64,000 bases of DNA. It comes from an uncultured Collinsella sp. GTDB lineage: Bacteria; Actinomycetota; Coriobacteriia; Coriobacteriales; Coriobacteriaceae. Shown here piece after piece: positions 15,080 through 23,475 of the stretch. The notes under the pieces are model-generated. The model worked only from the letters and a program-made list of their open reading frames with translations. It ran no database searches and was not told the origin of the DNA. The position numbers and the translations under genes were made by a program. Each line of letters starts with the position of its first letter. Within the stretch, counting starts at the first letter, position 1. Location of the stretch: assembly GCA_902493145.1 (NCBI GenBank), contig CABUOA010000006.1, forward strand, positions 15,810-79,809, written 5' to 3'.

Positions 15080-16772
15080 GTTTCTGGGATTTGCCTGGGA
15101 GCTGCTGGCAAAGGTCGTCTACAACGTCGTTGCCGTCGTGAGCTCCATCCTTAACCTGCTGGTGTTTGGCTGGGTTGAGTACTTCAACATCTTTATGACC
15201 TACTTCACCACGTTTGACCTGGTGGGCAAGATCGGCGCGGTCATTCTGTTTGCCATGCTCATCGCAGTTCCCGTGCTGATTGTGGCCATTCTGATCCACC
15301 ACTACCGCATCAACCGTCGCCTGCATCGCGACGACACGTCCAACAAGGCGCTCTATCGCGAGATCGGCCGCCTGAACAAGCAGGTGCTCGACCTCATGGA
15401 CGAGAAGAACAAGCTGCTGGCGCTCAAGGTCAATGCCATGGGCGGCACCAAGCAGATTCCGTACGTGGGTGCCTCGGCCCTGGCCGACGACCACCTGCCC
15501 ACGGTGGGCAACGTGGTGGGCGCCGCTGCGGGCGCCGGTGCGGCTGCTGGCGAGGGCGCTGCGGCGACGGCCGTCATGTCGGGCAACGCGTCGCTCGCGC
15601 TCGATGGCGAGGGCGTCAAGGATGCCGCGGCCGCCATGGCCAAGGCCACCGTTGAGGCCAAGACCCTTGCCGAGGAAAAAGAGATCGCCCAGGCCAACCG
15701 CTTCCCCAAGCTGTCCCTTGTGGACCTTAAGTACCGCGACTGGGAATCGCCGGCCTACGACGATGCCATCTCGCTGGAGGACTTTGTCGACAGCTTCCGC
15801 GCGTTCGCCTGCAGCCAGATGGAGCTCTACTACACGCCTGGGGTCATCCGCCGCTTTGTGGCTGGCATGGCCGCCTCCAAGCTGCTGATCCTGGAAGGCA
15901 TCTCGGGTACCGGTAAGACCTCGCTGCCCTACAGCTTTAGCCGCTACCTGGACAACCCCGCGACCATCGTGTCGGTGCAGCCGAGTTTTCGCGATCGCAC
16001 CGAGGTACTAGGCTACTTTAACGAGTTTTCCAAGCGCTTTAACGAGACCGAGTTCCTCCGCGCCGTGTACGAGGCGGGCCTTCGCCAGGACCCGTCCATG
16101 ATCGTGCTCGATGAGATGAACCTCGCCCGCGTGGAGTACTACTTTGCCGAGATCCTGTCGGTGCTCGAGATGCCCAGCCACGACGAGTGGGTGCTCGATC
16201 TGGTGCCTACCCAGTGGGCCGCCGACCCCAAGGGCCTGCACGACGGCAAGCTCACCATTCCCGACAGCCTGTGGTTTATCGGCACGGCCAACAACGACGA
16301 CTCCACCTTTACCATCACGGACAAGGTGTACGACCGCGCGATTCCCATCGAGCTCAACGAGCGCGCCGATGCGTTTGAGTGCGAGCCGCACGAGCGCGTG
16401 CACGTGACGGCCGAGCATCTGCAGTATCTGTTCCAGAAGGCCAAGGTCGAGTACGTGATCGACGAGGAGCTGCTCCAGAAGATGCACAAGCTGGACCAGT
16501 ACCTGCAGACCCGCTTTAAGCTGGCCTTTGGTAACCGTATCATCAAGCAGATGTACGACTTTATCCCCGTGTACGTGGCGTGCGGCGGCACCGAGCTGGG
16601 TGGCATGGACTACATCATCGCCCGCAAGGTGCTCAAGAAGTTTGAGTCCATGAACGTGAGCTTTGTGCGCGACGAGATGAAGGGCCTGATCGAGTACATC
16701 GAGAAGACCTTTGGCGAGGGCGGCCTGCCCGATTCCGTCATGTATCTGCAGCGGATCCAGAACTTCTACTAA
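15072..16772 (+). CDS. Membrane-anchored McrB-like AAA+ ATPase
   Basis: 566 residues with a GTG start overlapping the peptidase gene. Two hydrophobic segments (about 4-38 and 48-78) precede a cytoplasmic linker containing a Gly/Ala-rich stretch (about 140-185). The AAA+ domain has Walker A GISGTGKTS (about 276-284) and Walker B MIVLDEMNLARVEYY (about 342-356), the 'DEMNLA' form typical of McrB/MoxR-like ATPases; 'WFIGTANNDDSTF' corresponds to sensor 1. McrB proteins normally drive a McrC nuclease on DNA, but this one is fused to a membrane anchor and sits among export genes. It probably works with the DUF2357-like protein that follows. A role in assembling or moving exported fibres is inference. 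Confidence 0.85.
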   Translation: MSEFLGFAWELLAKVVYNVVAVVSSILNLLVFGWVEYFNIFMTYFTTFDLVGKIGAVILFAMLIAVPVLIVAILIHHYRINRRLHRDDTSNKALYREIGRLNKQVLDLMDEKNKLLALKVNAMGGTKQIPYVGASALADDHLPTVGNVVGAAAGAGAAAGEGAAATAVMSGNASLALDGEGVKDAAAAMAKATVEAKTLAEEKEIAQANRFPKLSLVDLKYRDWESPAYDDAISLEDFVDSFRAFACSQMELYYTPGVIRRFVAGMAASKLLILEGISGTGKTSLPYSFSRYLDNPATIVSVQPSFRDRTEVLGYFNEFSKRFNETEFLRAVYEAGLRQDPSMIVLDEMNLARVEYYFAEILSVLEMPSHDEWVLDLVPTQWAADPKGLHDGKLTIPDSLWFIGTANNDDSTFTITDKVYDRAIPIELNERADAFECEPHERVHVTAEHLQYLFQKAKVEYVIDEELLQKMHKLDQYLQTRFKLAFGNRIIKQMYDFIPVYVACGGTELGGMDYIIARKVLKKFESMNVSFVRDEMKGLIEYIEKTFGEGGLPDSVMYLQRIQNFY

Positions 16773-16784
16773 TGCCGTAAGCGC

Positions 16785-16805
16785 GGGGCGATGTGATGTC
16801 GCCCC
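16785..16805 (+). other. Intercistronic hairpin between the AAA+ and DUF2357-like genes
   Basis: GGGGCGA (16785-16791) pairs with TCGCCCC (16799-16805) around a seven-base loop, followed by GTCCCTTT, a weak T-tract. It may be a partial terminator or an mRNA-stability element within the operon. Confidence 0.5.
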
Positions 16806-16841
16806 GTCCCTTTCCGATCGATCCAATCTATGGAGTAACCC

Positions 16842-19079
16842 ATGTCCGAGACCATTCAGGACCTCTATACCAGCTTCTCCGAGCAGATGGAGCCCATCCA
16901 GGAGGACAGCCGCTACTTTCGCTATCTGTTTGAGATGGCGCAGGCCTCGGGCACCACGATCGAGCAGCAGCGCGAGGAGCTCGTCAAGGTGGTGGACGAG
17001 GAATGGATCAGCATGATCGAGGACTCACTCGACGCCATCAACACCATTATCGAAAAGCCGCGCCGCTTTATCACCACCGAGGAAGAGGTGGTGCCGGTCT
17101 CGCTCGCTAAAAAGATCAGCGCCGACAGCGTCCGTCATCTGAGCCAGAACACGCAGTTTTTGGCGCCGAGTGAGGACGGCGGCGTTCACCCTACGCGTAT
17201 CCTCAACGTCAATACCGTCGAGACGTACGACCTGTACGAGAACCGCTTTATCTACCACCTGATTCAGCGCCTGCTGACGTTTGTAGACAAGCGCACCGAC
17301 GTGATCTTTTGGTCGACGGGCAACGAGATTCGCAACCGCTTTAAGATGCACAGCAAGATCGACGACGCGTACGAAGAGATCGAGTACAACGTCGAGATGA
17401 CGGTCAAAAACCGCCAGAGCTTTGCCGAGAACGACGCCGACAACATGGACGTCTTTATGCGCATCGACCGCGTGCGTCGCCTGGTCATGGCGCTGCGCGG
17501 CGCGTCGTTCTGCCAGATCATGAACGGCTGCAGTGCGGTTCGCAGCCCCATACAGCGCACCAACCTCATCATGAAGGACCCCAACTACCGCAAGTGCTAC
17601 CAGCTGTGGCAGTTTATGGAGCGCTACGACAAGGTGGGCTACAACATCGACGTGCAGCAGCAGGCGCTGGCGTTCGATGACGAGTACATGGTGCAGATGT
17701 ACACCAACCTCATTAACAACTACGCCGTCTTTAAGAGCCTGACCGATGACGAGCGCAACCTGCAGGAGCTCGAGAGCGTGCAACACGCACCGGTGGCGCC
17801 CAAGTTTATTAAGGAGATTAAGGAGGTGCAGGTCGATAGCCCCGACCTGCCTGACGTCGAGGTCCGTCGCGTGTTTGTGGAGGAGGTCACGCAGGCCCAG
17901 CTCGATGCCGAGCAAGCGCTGGCCGAGGCACGCGAGCAGATTGAGGAGCTCCAGGGGCAGCTTACGTCCTGGAAGGTGCAGGCCCATGCGCTGACCGACG
18001 AGCGCGATGACCTGGCCGACGAGCTGGACGAGGCCAAGACGCGCGAGCTGGCGTTGACGCAGCGCGCGCAGATTGCCGAGGCGGATGCCGAGGAGCTGCG
18101 CGGCTCTCTGGAGGATGTCGAGGCCGGCAAGAAGGCCGCCGAGGATGCCGCCGCCGAGGCGCGCTCGACCGCCGCAGCCCAGCTTGAGCAGATGCGCGCC
18201 GAGACCGATGCCGAGGTCGCGGCTGCTCACGCTGATGCCGATGCGAAGGTTGCCGCCGCCGAGCAGGCGGCCTCCGAGCAGGTCGCGCAGGTCAAGAGCG
18301 ACGCTACTGCAGCCTTGGCCGCCAAGACAGCCGCCGATGCCGCTGAGCTGCAGGCCGCCAAGGACGCAGCCGCGGCCGAGCTTGCCGCCGTGCGCGAGGT
18401 ATCTGCCAAGGAGGCCGCCGAGCTGCATGCCAAGCTGGACGCCGCTCAGCTGCAGATTGAGGAAGTGCAGCTGACGGCCGAGCGCGATGCCCGCGCCGCC
18501 CAGCAGGCGGCAGACGCCGCCGCGGCCGAGGCGGAGCAGGCGCTTGCCGACACCGTTGCCGCTGCCGAGGAGAAGGTTTCCGCCGCTCAGCAGGCGGCCG
18601 ATGCCGCAATCGATGCCGCCCGCGCGGCCGCCGATTCTGCGGTGGAGCGGGCCGCGGTGGATGCCAGCGAGAAGGTCGCCGCTGCCACTGCCGAGCGCGA
18701 TGCCGCGACGCGTGCTGCCGAGGACGCCCGTGCCGACGCCGATGCGCGCATCGCCGCAGCCGAGCTCGCGGCAGAGGAGCGCATCGAGCAGGAAGTCGCC
18801 GCCGCCAAGGCTGCGCACGAGCGCGAGCTCGAAGCCGCCCGCGCGGAGATGCAGCAGCGCTTGGCCTCGTTGGCGCACGAGCTGGAACAGGCCGAGCGCG
18901 ATCGCGCCCGCGCCGAGCGCCGTGCCGAGGGCAACAGCCTGTCGCGCTATCTGCTGGCTCGCTTGCGCGGAGAGGCCGCCGAGGGCGATGCCGCCACGGC
19001 CGTTGAGGGAGATGAGACCGACGTTTCGGCATCTGACGCCACTGACGTCGAGCCTTCCGCAAAGGACGCCGACAAGTGA
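16842..19079 (+). CDS. DUF2357-like protein with long C-terminal coiled coil
   Basis: 745 residues; ATG at 16842. Residues about 1-330 resemble the DUF2357 region found in partners of McrB-like ATPases: 'VNTVETYDLYENRFIYHLIQRLL' and 'DPNYRKCYQLWQFMERY' are the recognisable parts. Members usually end in a PD-(D/E)XK nuclease domain. Here the nuclease is absent and residues about 365-700 form an extended Ala/Glu/Asp/Arg coiled coil. There is no signal peptide. It follows the ATPase by 69 bases and its stop overlaps the start of the second peptidase. A scaffold or filament role for the ATPase is plausible; DNA cleavage is not supported by visible motifs. Confidence 0.75.
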   Translation: MSETIQDLYTSFSEQMEPIQEDSRYFRYLFEMAQASGTTIEQQREELVKVVDEEWISMIEDSLDAINTIIEKPRRFITTEEEVVPVSLAKKISADSVRHLSQNTQFLAPSEDGGVHPTRILNVNTVETYDLYENRFIYHLIQRLLTFVDKRTDVIFWSTGNEIRNRFKMHSKIDDAYEEIEYNVEMTVKNRQSFAENDADNMDVFMRIDRVRRLVMALRGASFCQIMNGCSAVRSPIQRTNLIMKDPNYRKCYQLWQFMERYDKVGYNIDVQQQALAFDDEYMVQMYTNLINNYAVFKSLTDDERNLQELESVQHAPVAPKFIKEIKEVQVDSPDLPDVEVRRVFVEEVTQAQLDAEQALAEAREQIEELQGQLTSWKVQAHALTDERDDLADELDEAKTRELALTQRAQIAEADAEELRGSLEDVEAGKKAAEDAAAEARSTAAAQLEQMRAETDAEVAAAHADADAKVAAAEQAASEQVAQVKSDATAALAAKTAADAAELQAAKDAAAAELAAVREVSAKEAAELHAKLDAAQLQIEEVQLTAERDARAAQQAADAAAAEAEQALADTVAAAEEKVSAAQQAADAAIDAARAAADSAVERAAVDASEKVAAATAERDAATRAAEDARADADARIAAAELAAEERIEQEVAAAKAAHERELEAARAEMQQRLASLAHELEQAERDRARAERRAEGNSLSRYLLARLRGEAAEGDAATAVEGDETDVSASDATDVEPSAKDADK

Positions 19080-19783
19080 TGAAGCACGTGCTCCGCGTGA
19101 TCAACGTGTTGGCGACCGTGGTGATCCTGGTCGCCTTTGTGGTGCTGCTGCGCACGGTGTTCACGCCCGCTGGTGAGATCCCCACCATCATGGGCTATGG
19201 CTTTATGCGTACGCTGACCGGCTCGATGGAGCCGGCGATTCCCGTGCATTCGTTTATCGTCGTCGATACCGACAACAGCCAGGCCTACCAGGTCGGCGAC
19301 ATCATTACCTTCCATTCGTCCGATGACGCGCTGGAGGGTTCGCTCAACACGCATCGCATCGTTGCCGTGGAGGATGCGGCCGACGGCACGCCGGTCTACC
19401 ACACCAAGGGCGATGCCAATCCGGTCGAGGATGCTGCGCCCGTGCCCGCCGCCGACGTGGTGGGGCGCGTGGTCTTTGTCTCGGCGGGGCTGGGCGTGGT
19501 GGTCTCGTTGCTCACCAATCCGCTGCTGTTCTTTCCGCTTATCGTGGTGCCGCTGATCGTGCTGCTGGTGCTCGAGATTCGCCATATGGTCAAGACAACG
19601 CAAGAGGTGGCACGCGCCGAGGACGAGGCCGCCTTGCGAGCCGCCGTTGAGCAGATTCGCGAAAAGCGCCGTCGCGAGCAGGAGGGCCGGGACAGCGACA
19701 AGGACCGGGACGATGGCGAGCATGCTGAGGGAAGTGCGGAAGCCGATCCCGGCGCCCCAGGCGATTCCAACCGCTCGGCATAG
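19079..19783 (+). CDS. Second SipW-type signal peptidase I (Ser/His)
   Basis: 234 residues. The ATG at 19079 overlaps the previous stop (TGATG), which I prefer over a GTG three bases upstream. One N-terminal membrane span, then Ser49 in LTGSMEPAI and His92 in NTHRI, with GDIITFHS between. A second hydrophobic segment (about 135-165) and a charged tail rich in Arg, Glu and Asp follow. It is similar in plan to the peptidase at 14333 but clearly diverged. The two peptidases bracket the ATPase pair, which suggests either different substrates or the use of one as a sorting or assembly enzyme. Confidence 0.9.
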   Translation: MKHVLRVINVLATVVILVAFVVLLRTVFTPAGEIPTIMGYGFMRTLTGSMEPAIPVHSFIVVDTDNSQAYQVGDIITFHSSDDALEGSLNTHRIVAVEDAADGTPVYHTKGDANPVEDAAPVPAADVVGRVVFVSAGLGVVVSLLTNPLLFFPLIVVPLIVLLVLEIRHMVKTTQEVARAEDEAALRAAVEQIREKRRREQEGRDSDKDRDDGEHAEGSAEADPGAPGDSNRSA

Positions 19784-19907
19784 CTCATCGGTGCCTTTCG
19801 TCCCTGTAATTTGGACGCTCGCAGATGCTCCGCATCATCTGCTATTTCATACCAACATTCGTGCTACAGTTTGGGCGCTTTATTGCCATATGTTTTTGGG
19901 GAGTGGA

Positions 19908-20930
19908 ATGAAACGGGAGCGCTCGGCAGAACATGCTAATGCGAAGGCATCGGTGCCGATGACGGCTGCGTCCGATTTTGTCGTTCCGGAGGGAACCGAC
20001 GAGTTCAGCCGCAACACCCGTCGCGCATGGCGCGACCGCCTGAACAACGCTTCGACGCGCAAGATGATCACGGGCGTCTTGGCTACGCTGGTGGGCGGTT
20101 CGTTTTGGGGCTTCTCGGGCACCAGCGCGAGCTTTCTGTTCGAAACCTACCACGTCGACACCTTGTGGCTTATGAGCGTGCGTCAGATTCTCGCCGGTCT
20201 ACTCTTTATGGCCGTGGTTGTTACGCGCGACCGCGAGCGCCTGGTTAAGCTCTGGACCACACCCGCCGATCGCAAGCAGCTGCTGCTCTTTACCGCCTTT
20301 GGCCTGCTGTTCAACCAGTTTTGCTATCTATCGGCCGTGCGCCTGACGAACGCCGGAACCGCGACGGTGCTCCAGTGCCTGCAGCTCGTTATCATCATGG
20401 GCTACACCTGCGTGACCGATCGCCGCATGCCGCGTACTCGCGAAGTCATCGGCATTGGCTTGGCTCTGGGTGGAACCTTTTTAATCGCCACCGGTGGCGA
20501 CCCCACCAGCCTGAATATCTCGCCGCTCGGTCTGATCGCGGGTCTCATGTGTGCGGTCAGCGCTACATGCATGGCGGTGATTCCCGCCAAGATCCTGCCC
20601 GAATACGGCAGCCCCATCGTCACGGGCTCGGCAATGCTCACGGCGGGCGTGGTCTCGTGTGTCTTCGTGCAGCCCTGGGCGCATATGCCGGCGCTCGACG
20701 CTGCCGGCGTCGAGGCGCTCGCGGTGTTCGTGGTTATCGGCTCGTTTTTTGCTTACATGCTCTATATGCAGGGCGTTAAGGACATCGGCTCGGTGCGTGC
20801 GAGCCTCATCGGAACTGTGGAGCCGGTTTCGGCGACCATCACCAGCGCCGTTATGCTGGGCACGGTGTTTTTGCCGACCGACCTTATCGGCTTTGCCATG
20901 ATCATCGTGATGATGTTCCTCACGGTGTAG
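19908..20930 (+). CDS. DMT-superfamily (EamA) transporter
   Basis: 340 residues. The ATG at 19908 follows GGGGAGTGG; upstream in-frame sequence overlaps the peptidase gene and is not credible. After a polar N-terminal region of about 45 residues there are about ten hydrophobic spans arranged as two EamA repeats ('GFSGTSASFLFE', 'LLFNQFCYLSAVRLTNAGTATVLQCLQ', and 'YMLYMQGVKDIGSVRASLIGTVEPVSATI' in the second repeat). Members export or import amino acids and other metabolites; the substrate cannot be assigned. It appears to be transcribed on its own. Confidence 0.88.
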   Translation: MKRERSAEHANAKASVPMTAASDFVVPEGTDEFSRNTRRAWRDRLNNASTRKMITGVLATLVGGSFWGFSGTSASFLFETYHVDTLWLMSVRQILAGLLFMAVVVTRDRERLVKLWTTPADRKQLLLFTAFGLLFNQFCYLSAVRLTNAGTATVLQCLQLVIIMGYTCVTDRRMPRTREVIGIGLALGGTFLIATGGDPTSLNISPLGLIAGLMCAVSATCMAVIPAKILPEYGSPIVTGSAMLTAGVVSCVFVQPWAHMPALDAAGVEALAVFVVIGSFFAYMLYMQGVKDIGSVRASLIGTVEPVSATITSAVMLGTVFLPTDLIGFAMIIVMMFLTV

Positions 20931-21079
20931 TTGACGCCGCCGCCAAGACAGAAAAGGTGTTGTGCCGCATTTTCGCCAATTGACGTCCGTGTCTGGAGTT
21001 TAGCTGTCGATGCTCAAAATGCCATAAACTAGTAACGTTATGGACTTTTTCATTGCGACTCAATTGCGAGGATTTCTTT

Positions 21080-23392
21080 ATGGCTGGTAATCACTTTAAG
21101 GGCAGCGATAGCGGCCGTCCTGCAGTTCCGCCGCGTCCGAACGGGGCTGGTAAGGCCGGCACGCCGGGCGGCGCTGGACAGGGCGGCTCCGGTAAGCGCG
21201 TGTCCCCGGGCGAGACGGCGATGTTTACCGCTCTGTACGAGCAGTCTCAAAAGGCAAAAAAGACCGGCCGTGCAAGAGGGAGTGTCTTTGCGGGCGGTGC
21301 AACCTCCACGTCGCAGCCGAGCGGGGCTCCTTCGGTACCTGCGAACAACGCAGGTGCTGCCAACGCCGCGAATGCCGCCGGCAACGTTAATGCCGGCAAG
21401 GCCGCCAACAATACTCCCTCTGCCGGTGGCGCGGGGCTTACGGGTAACCTTGGCACGATTTACACCGGCGCCTCCGAGACTGGCACATTCGCCCGCCTGG
21501 ATGATAGCGGTGCCGAGTTTGCGGGCTCGGGTTCCAAGGAAGATTATTACGATTTTGGCTTGAACTACGGTAGCGACGCTTCGTCGAGTTCGACCTCTGA
21601 CGGTCTGGTCCGTCATCGCCATCGCAAGGGCGAGCGCAAAAAGCGTCACACTGGCGCCATTATTGCCGCTGCAGTCGCGGTGCTTCTCGTTGCGCTTGGC
21701 GCAAGCGGCTTTATGCTGCTTAACTCGGCAAAGACCGTAAAGAGTGAAGCGAAGGAGGCCGTCGAGATTGTCGGTGGCCTTAAGGACAAGGTCACGTCGG
21801 GCGATTTTTCGACGCTGCCTGACGACGCGAAGAAGATTGATGAGCTTTGCGACAGCATGAAGGCGGAGACCTCGAGCCCGCTGTGGACAGTGGCTTCGTT
21901 TATCCCGGTGTATGGCAGCGACATCAATGCGGCCCGCACCATGATCGACGCCCTGTCCGATGTCTCGACCAATGCGCTGGTTCCCATGGCCGATAACCTT
22001 TCGCAGGCCACGCCCGGCAAGCTGTTTCAGGACGGCATGATTAACGTGTCCGCGCTGCAGGCGGTCGCCGATTCGCTTTCCAGCAGCTCGAAGGTGTTCA
22101 AGAGCGCCAACGAGAAGATCCAGGGCATTGGCGATACTCATATTTCCCAGGTGACCGAGCTGGTCGATAAGGCCAAGGACGGCTTTGCCACCCTCAACGG
22201 CGCGGTTGACGCGGCGGAGAAGGTTGCCCCCGTCCTTCCCCAGATGCTCGGCGCCAACGGCCAGACGCGCAACTATCTTGTGTACGCCATGAACAACGTC
22301 GAGATTCGTGCCTGCGGCGGCTTTGGCGGTTCGCAGGGCCTGATTTCGGTCACCGACGGCCAGATGTCGATTGGCGAGTTTGTCCCCCGCATTGGACTCA
22401 GCGAGGATGAGGCAGTCGAGAGCGTCGACGAAGAGGATGAGGCGCTGTTCGGCAACCACAGTAACCTGTACAACTCGGGCAATACCTATTCGCCTGATTG
22501 GCCCCGCAACTCGCAGCGTGTCGCAGCCCTGTGGAAATCTCAATATGGCCAGGACGTTGACGGCGTCGTGGGTATCGACCCGGTGTTCCTGCAGTATCTG
22601 CTGGGCCTGGTCGGTAACGTGTCGCTGCCCGACGGAACGGTTGTCGACGGCACCAACGCCGCAAAGGTCCTCATGCACGATGTGTACTGGAACTATCCGG
22701 TCGAGGAGTCGGACGGCATCTTTGCATCCGTCGCCAGCGCTGCCTTCGACAAGATCCTTGGCGGTATCGGCGATGTCGATGTTACGAAGCTTGTCAGCGC
22801 CGTTGAGCGCGGTGCCGAAGAGGGCCGCCTGATCGTGTGGATGAAAAACGATGACGAGCAGAACGCTATCAAGGAGATGAACATCGACGCCTCGCTGCCC
22901 GATCCGGATGACCCGAGTGATGATCCCGTTGCTGGTGTCTACTTTAACAACCTGAGCTTCTCCAAGCTCGACTGGTACCTGAATGCCGATACGCAGATTG
23001 GCCAGGGCATCAAGAACGGTGACGGCACATGCTCGTATCGCATCACCGTTACCCTGACGAACATCATGACGCAGGAGGAGGCCGGCAAGCTGCCCGACTA
23101 CGTCGCGGCGAGCGCGCCTGATGCCGCGCGCGACGACGAGCGTCTGAATGTCTCGTTGTTTGCCCCGACGGGCGGCAACATTACTGACCTGACCGTCGAG
23201 GGCACCCAGTTTGGTCTTGGCGCCGCTACGTGGCATGGAATCCCCTTCTATTCGGGCACCGTTGACCTGCATGCTGGCGAGACGACGACGATCACATATA
23301 CGCTGACCACGTCAGCCGAGGCGGGGGACAAGCCGCTTACGCTGCGTCAGACTCCTACATGCCAGGCGGCTCGCGACAGCGCGTCGGCGTAG
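21080..23392 (+). CDS. DUF4012-domain membrane-anchored protein
   Basis: 770 residues; ATG at 21080 with GAGGA upstream, preferred over a TTG at 21053. Residues 1-190 are a low-complexity cytoplasmic region rich in Gly, Ala, Ser and Asn, ending in a basic patch (RHRHRKGERKKRH). One membrane span (about 195-217) follows, and the remaining 550 residues are extracellular and match the DUF4012 pattern: 'NYLVYAMNNVEIRACGGFGGSQG', 'NTYSPDWPRNSQRVAALWKSQYGQDVDGVVGIDPVFLQYLLGLVG'. DUF4012 proteins occur in Gram-positive envelopes, often near polysaccharide genes; the function is not established. It precedes glmM but is separated from it by a terminator-like hairpin. Confidence 0.85.
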   Translation: MAGNHFKGSDSGRPAVPPRPNGAGKAGTPGGAGQGGSGKRVSPGETAMFTALYEQSQKAKKTGRARGSVFAGGATSTSQPSGAPSVPANNAGAANAANAAGNVNAGKAANNTPSAGGAGLTGNLGTIYTGASETGTFARLDDSGAEFAGSGSKEDYYDFGLNYGSDASSSSTSDGLVRHRHRKGERKKRHTGAIIAAAVAVLLVALGASGFMLLNSAKTVKSEAKEAVEIVGGLKDKVTSGDFSTLPDDAKKIDELCDSMKAETSSPLWTVASFIPVYGSDINAARTMIDALSDVSTNALVPMADNLSQATPGKLFQDGMINVSALQAVADSLSSSSKVFKSANEKIQGIGDTHISQVTELVDKAKDGFATLNGAVDAAEKVAPVLPQMLGANGQTRNYLVYAMNNVEIRACGGFGGSQGLISVTDGQMSIGEFVPRIGLSEDEAVESVDEEDEALFGNHSNLYNSGNTYSPDWPRNSQRVAALWKSQYGQDVDGVVGIDPVFLQYLLGLVGNVSLPDGTVVDGTNAAKVLMHDVYWNYPVEESDGIFASVASAAFDKILGGIGDVDVTKLVSAVERGAEEGRLIVWMKNDDEQNAIKEMNIDASLPDPDDPSDDPVAGVYFNNLSFSKLDWYLNADTQIGQGIKNGDGTCSYRITVTLTNIMTQEEAGKLPDYVAASAPDAARDDERLNVSLFAPTGGNITDLTVEGTQFGLGAATWHGIPFYSGTVDLHAGETTTITYTLTTSAEAGDKPLTLRQTPTCQAARDSASA

Positions 23393-23429
23393 GGTTTTTC
23401 TGGTAGCGCAGATAATCGAGTACCATTTT

Positions 23430-23462
23430 GGGGCGGACAGGCAATCTGTTCGCCCCTATTTT
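23430..23462 (+). terminator. Terminator-like hairpin before glmM
   Basis: GGGGCGGACAG (23430-23440) pairs with CTGTTCGCCCC (23445-23455), one G-U pair, then TATTTTG. Confidence 0.75.
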
Positions 23463-23475
23463 GTAAGGAGAGCGC

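Noticed and set aside
16842..19079. McrC-type nuclease assignment for the DUF2357-like protein
   Set aside because: No PD-(D/E)XK motif is visible; the C-terminal half is coiled coil.
21050..23272. 740-residue minus-strand frame opposite the DUF4012 gene
   Set aside because: Antisense shadow; no motif, and the plus-strand gene has a membrane span, domain match and ribosome site.
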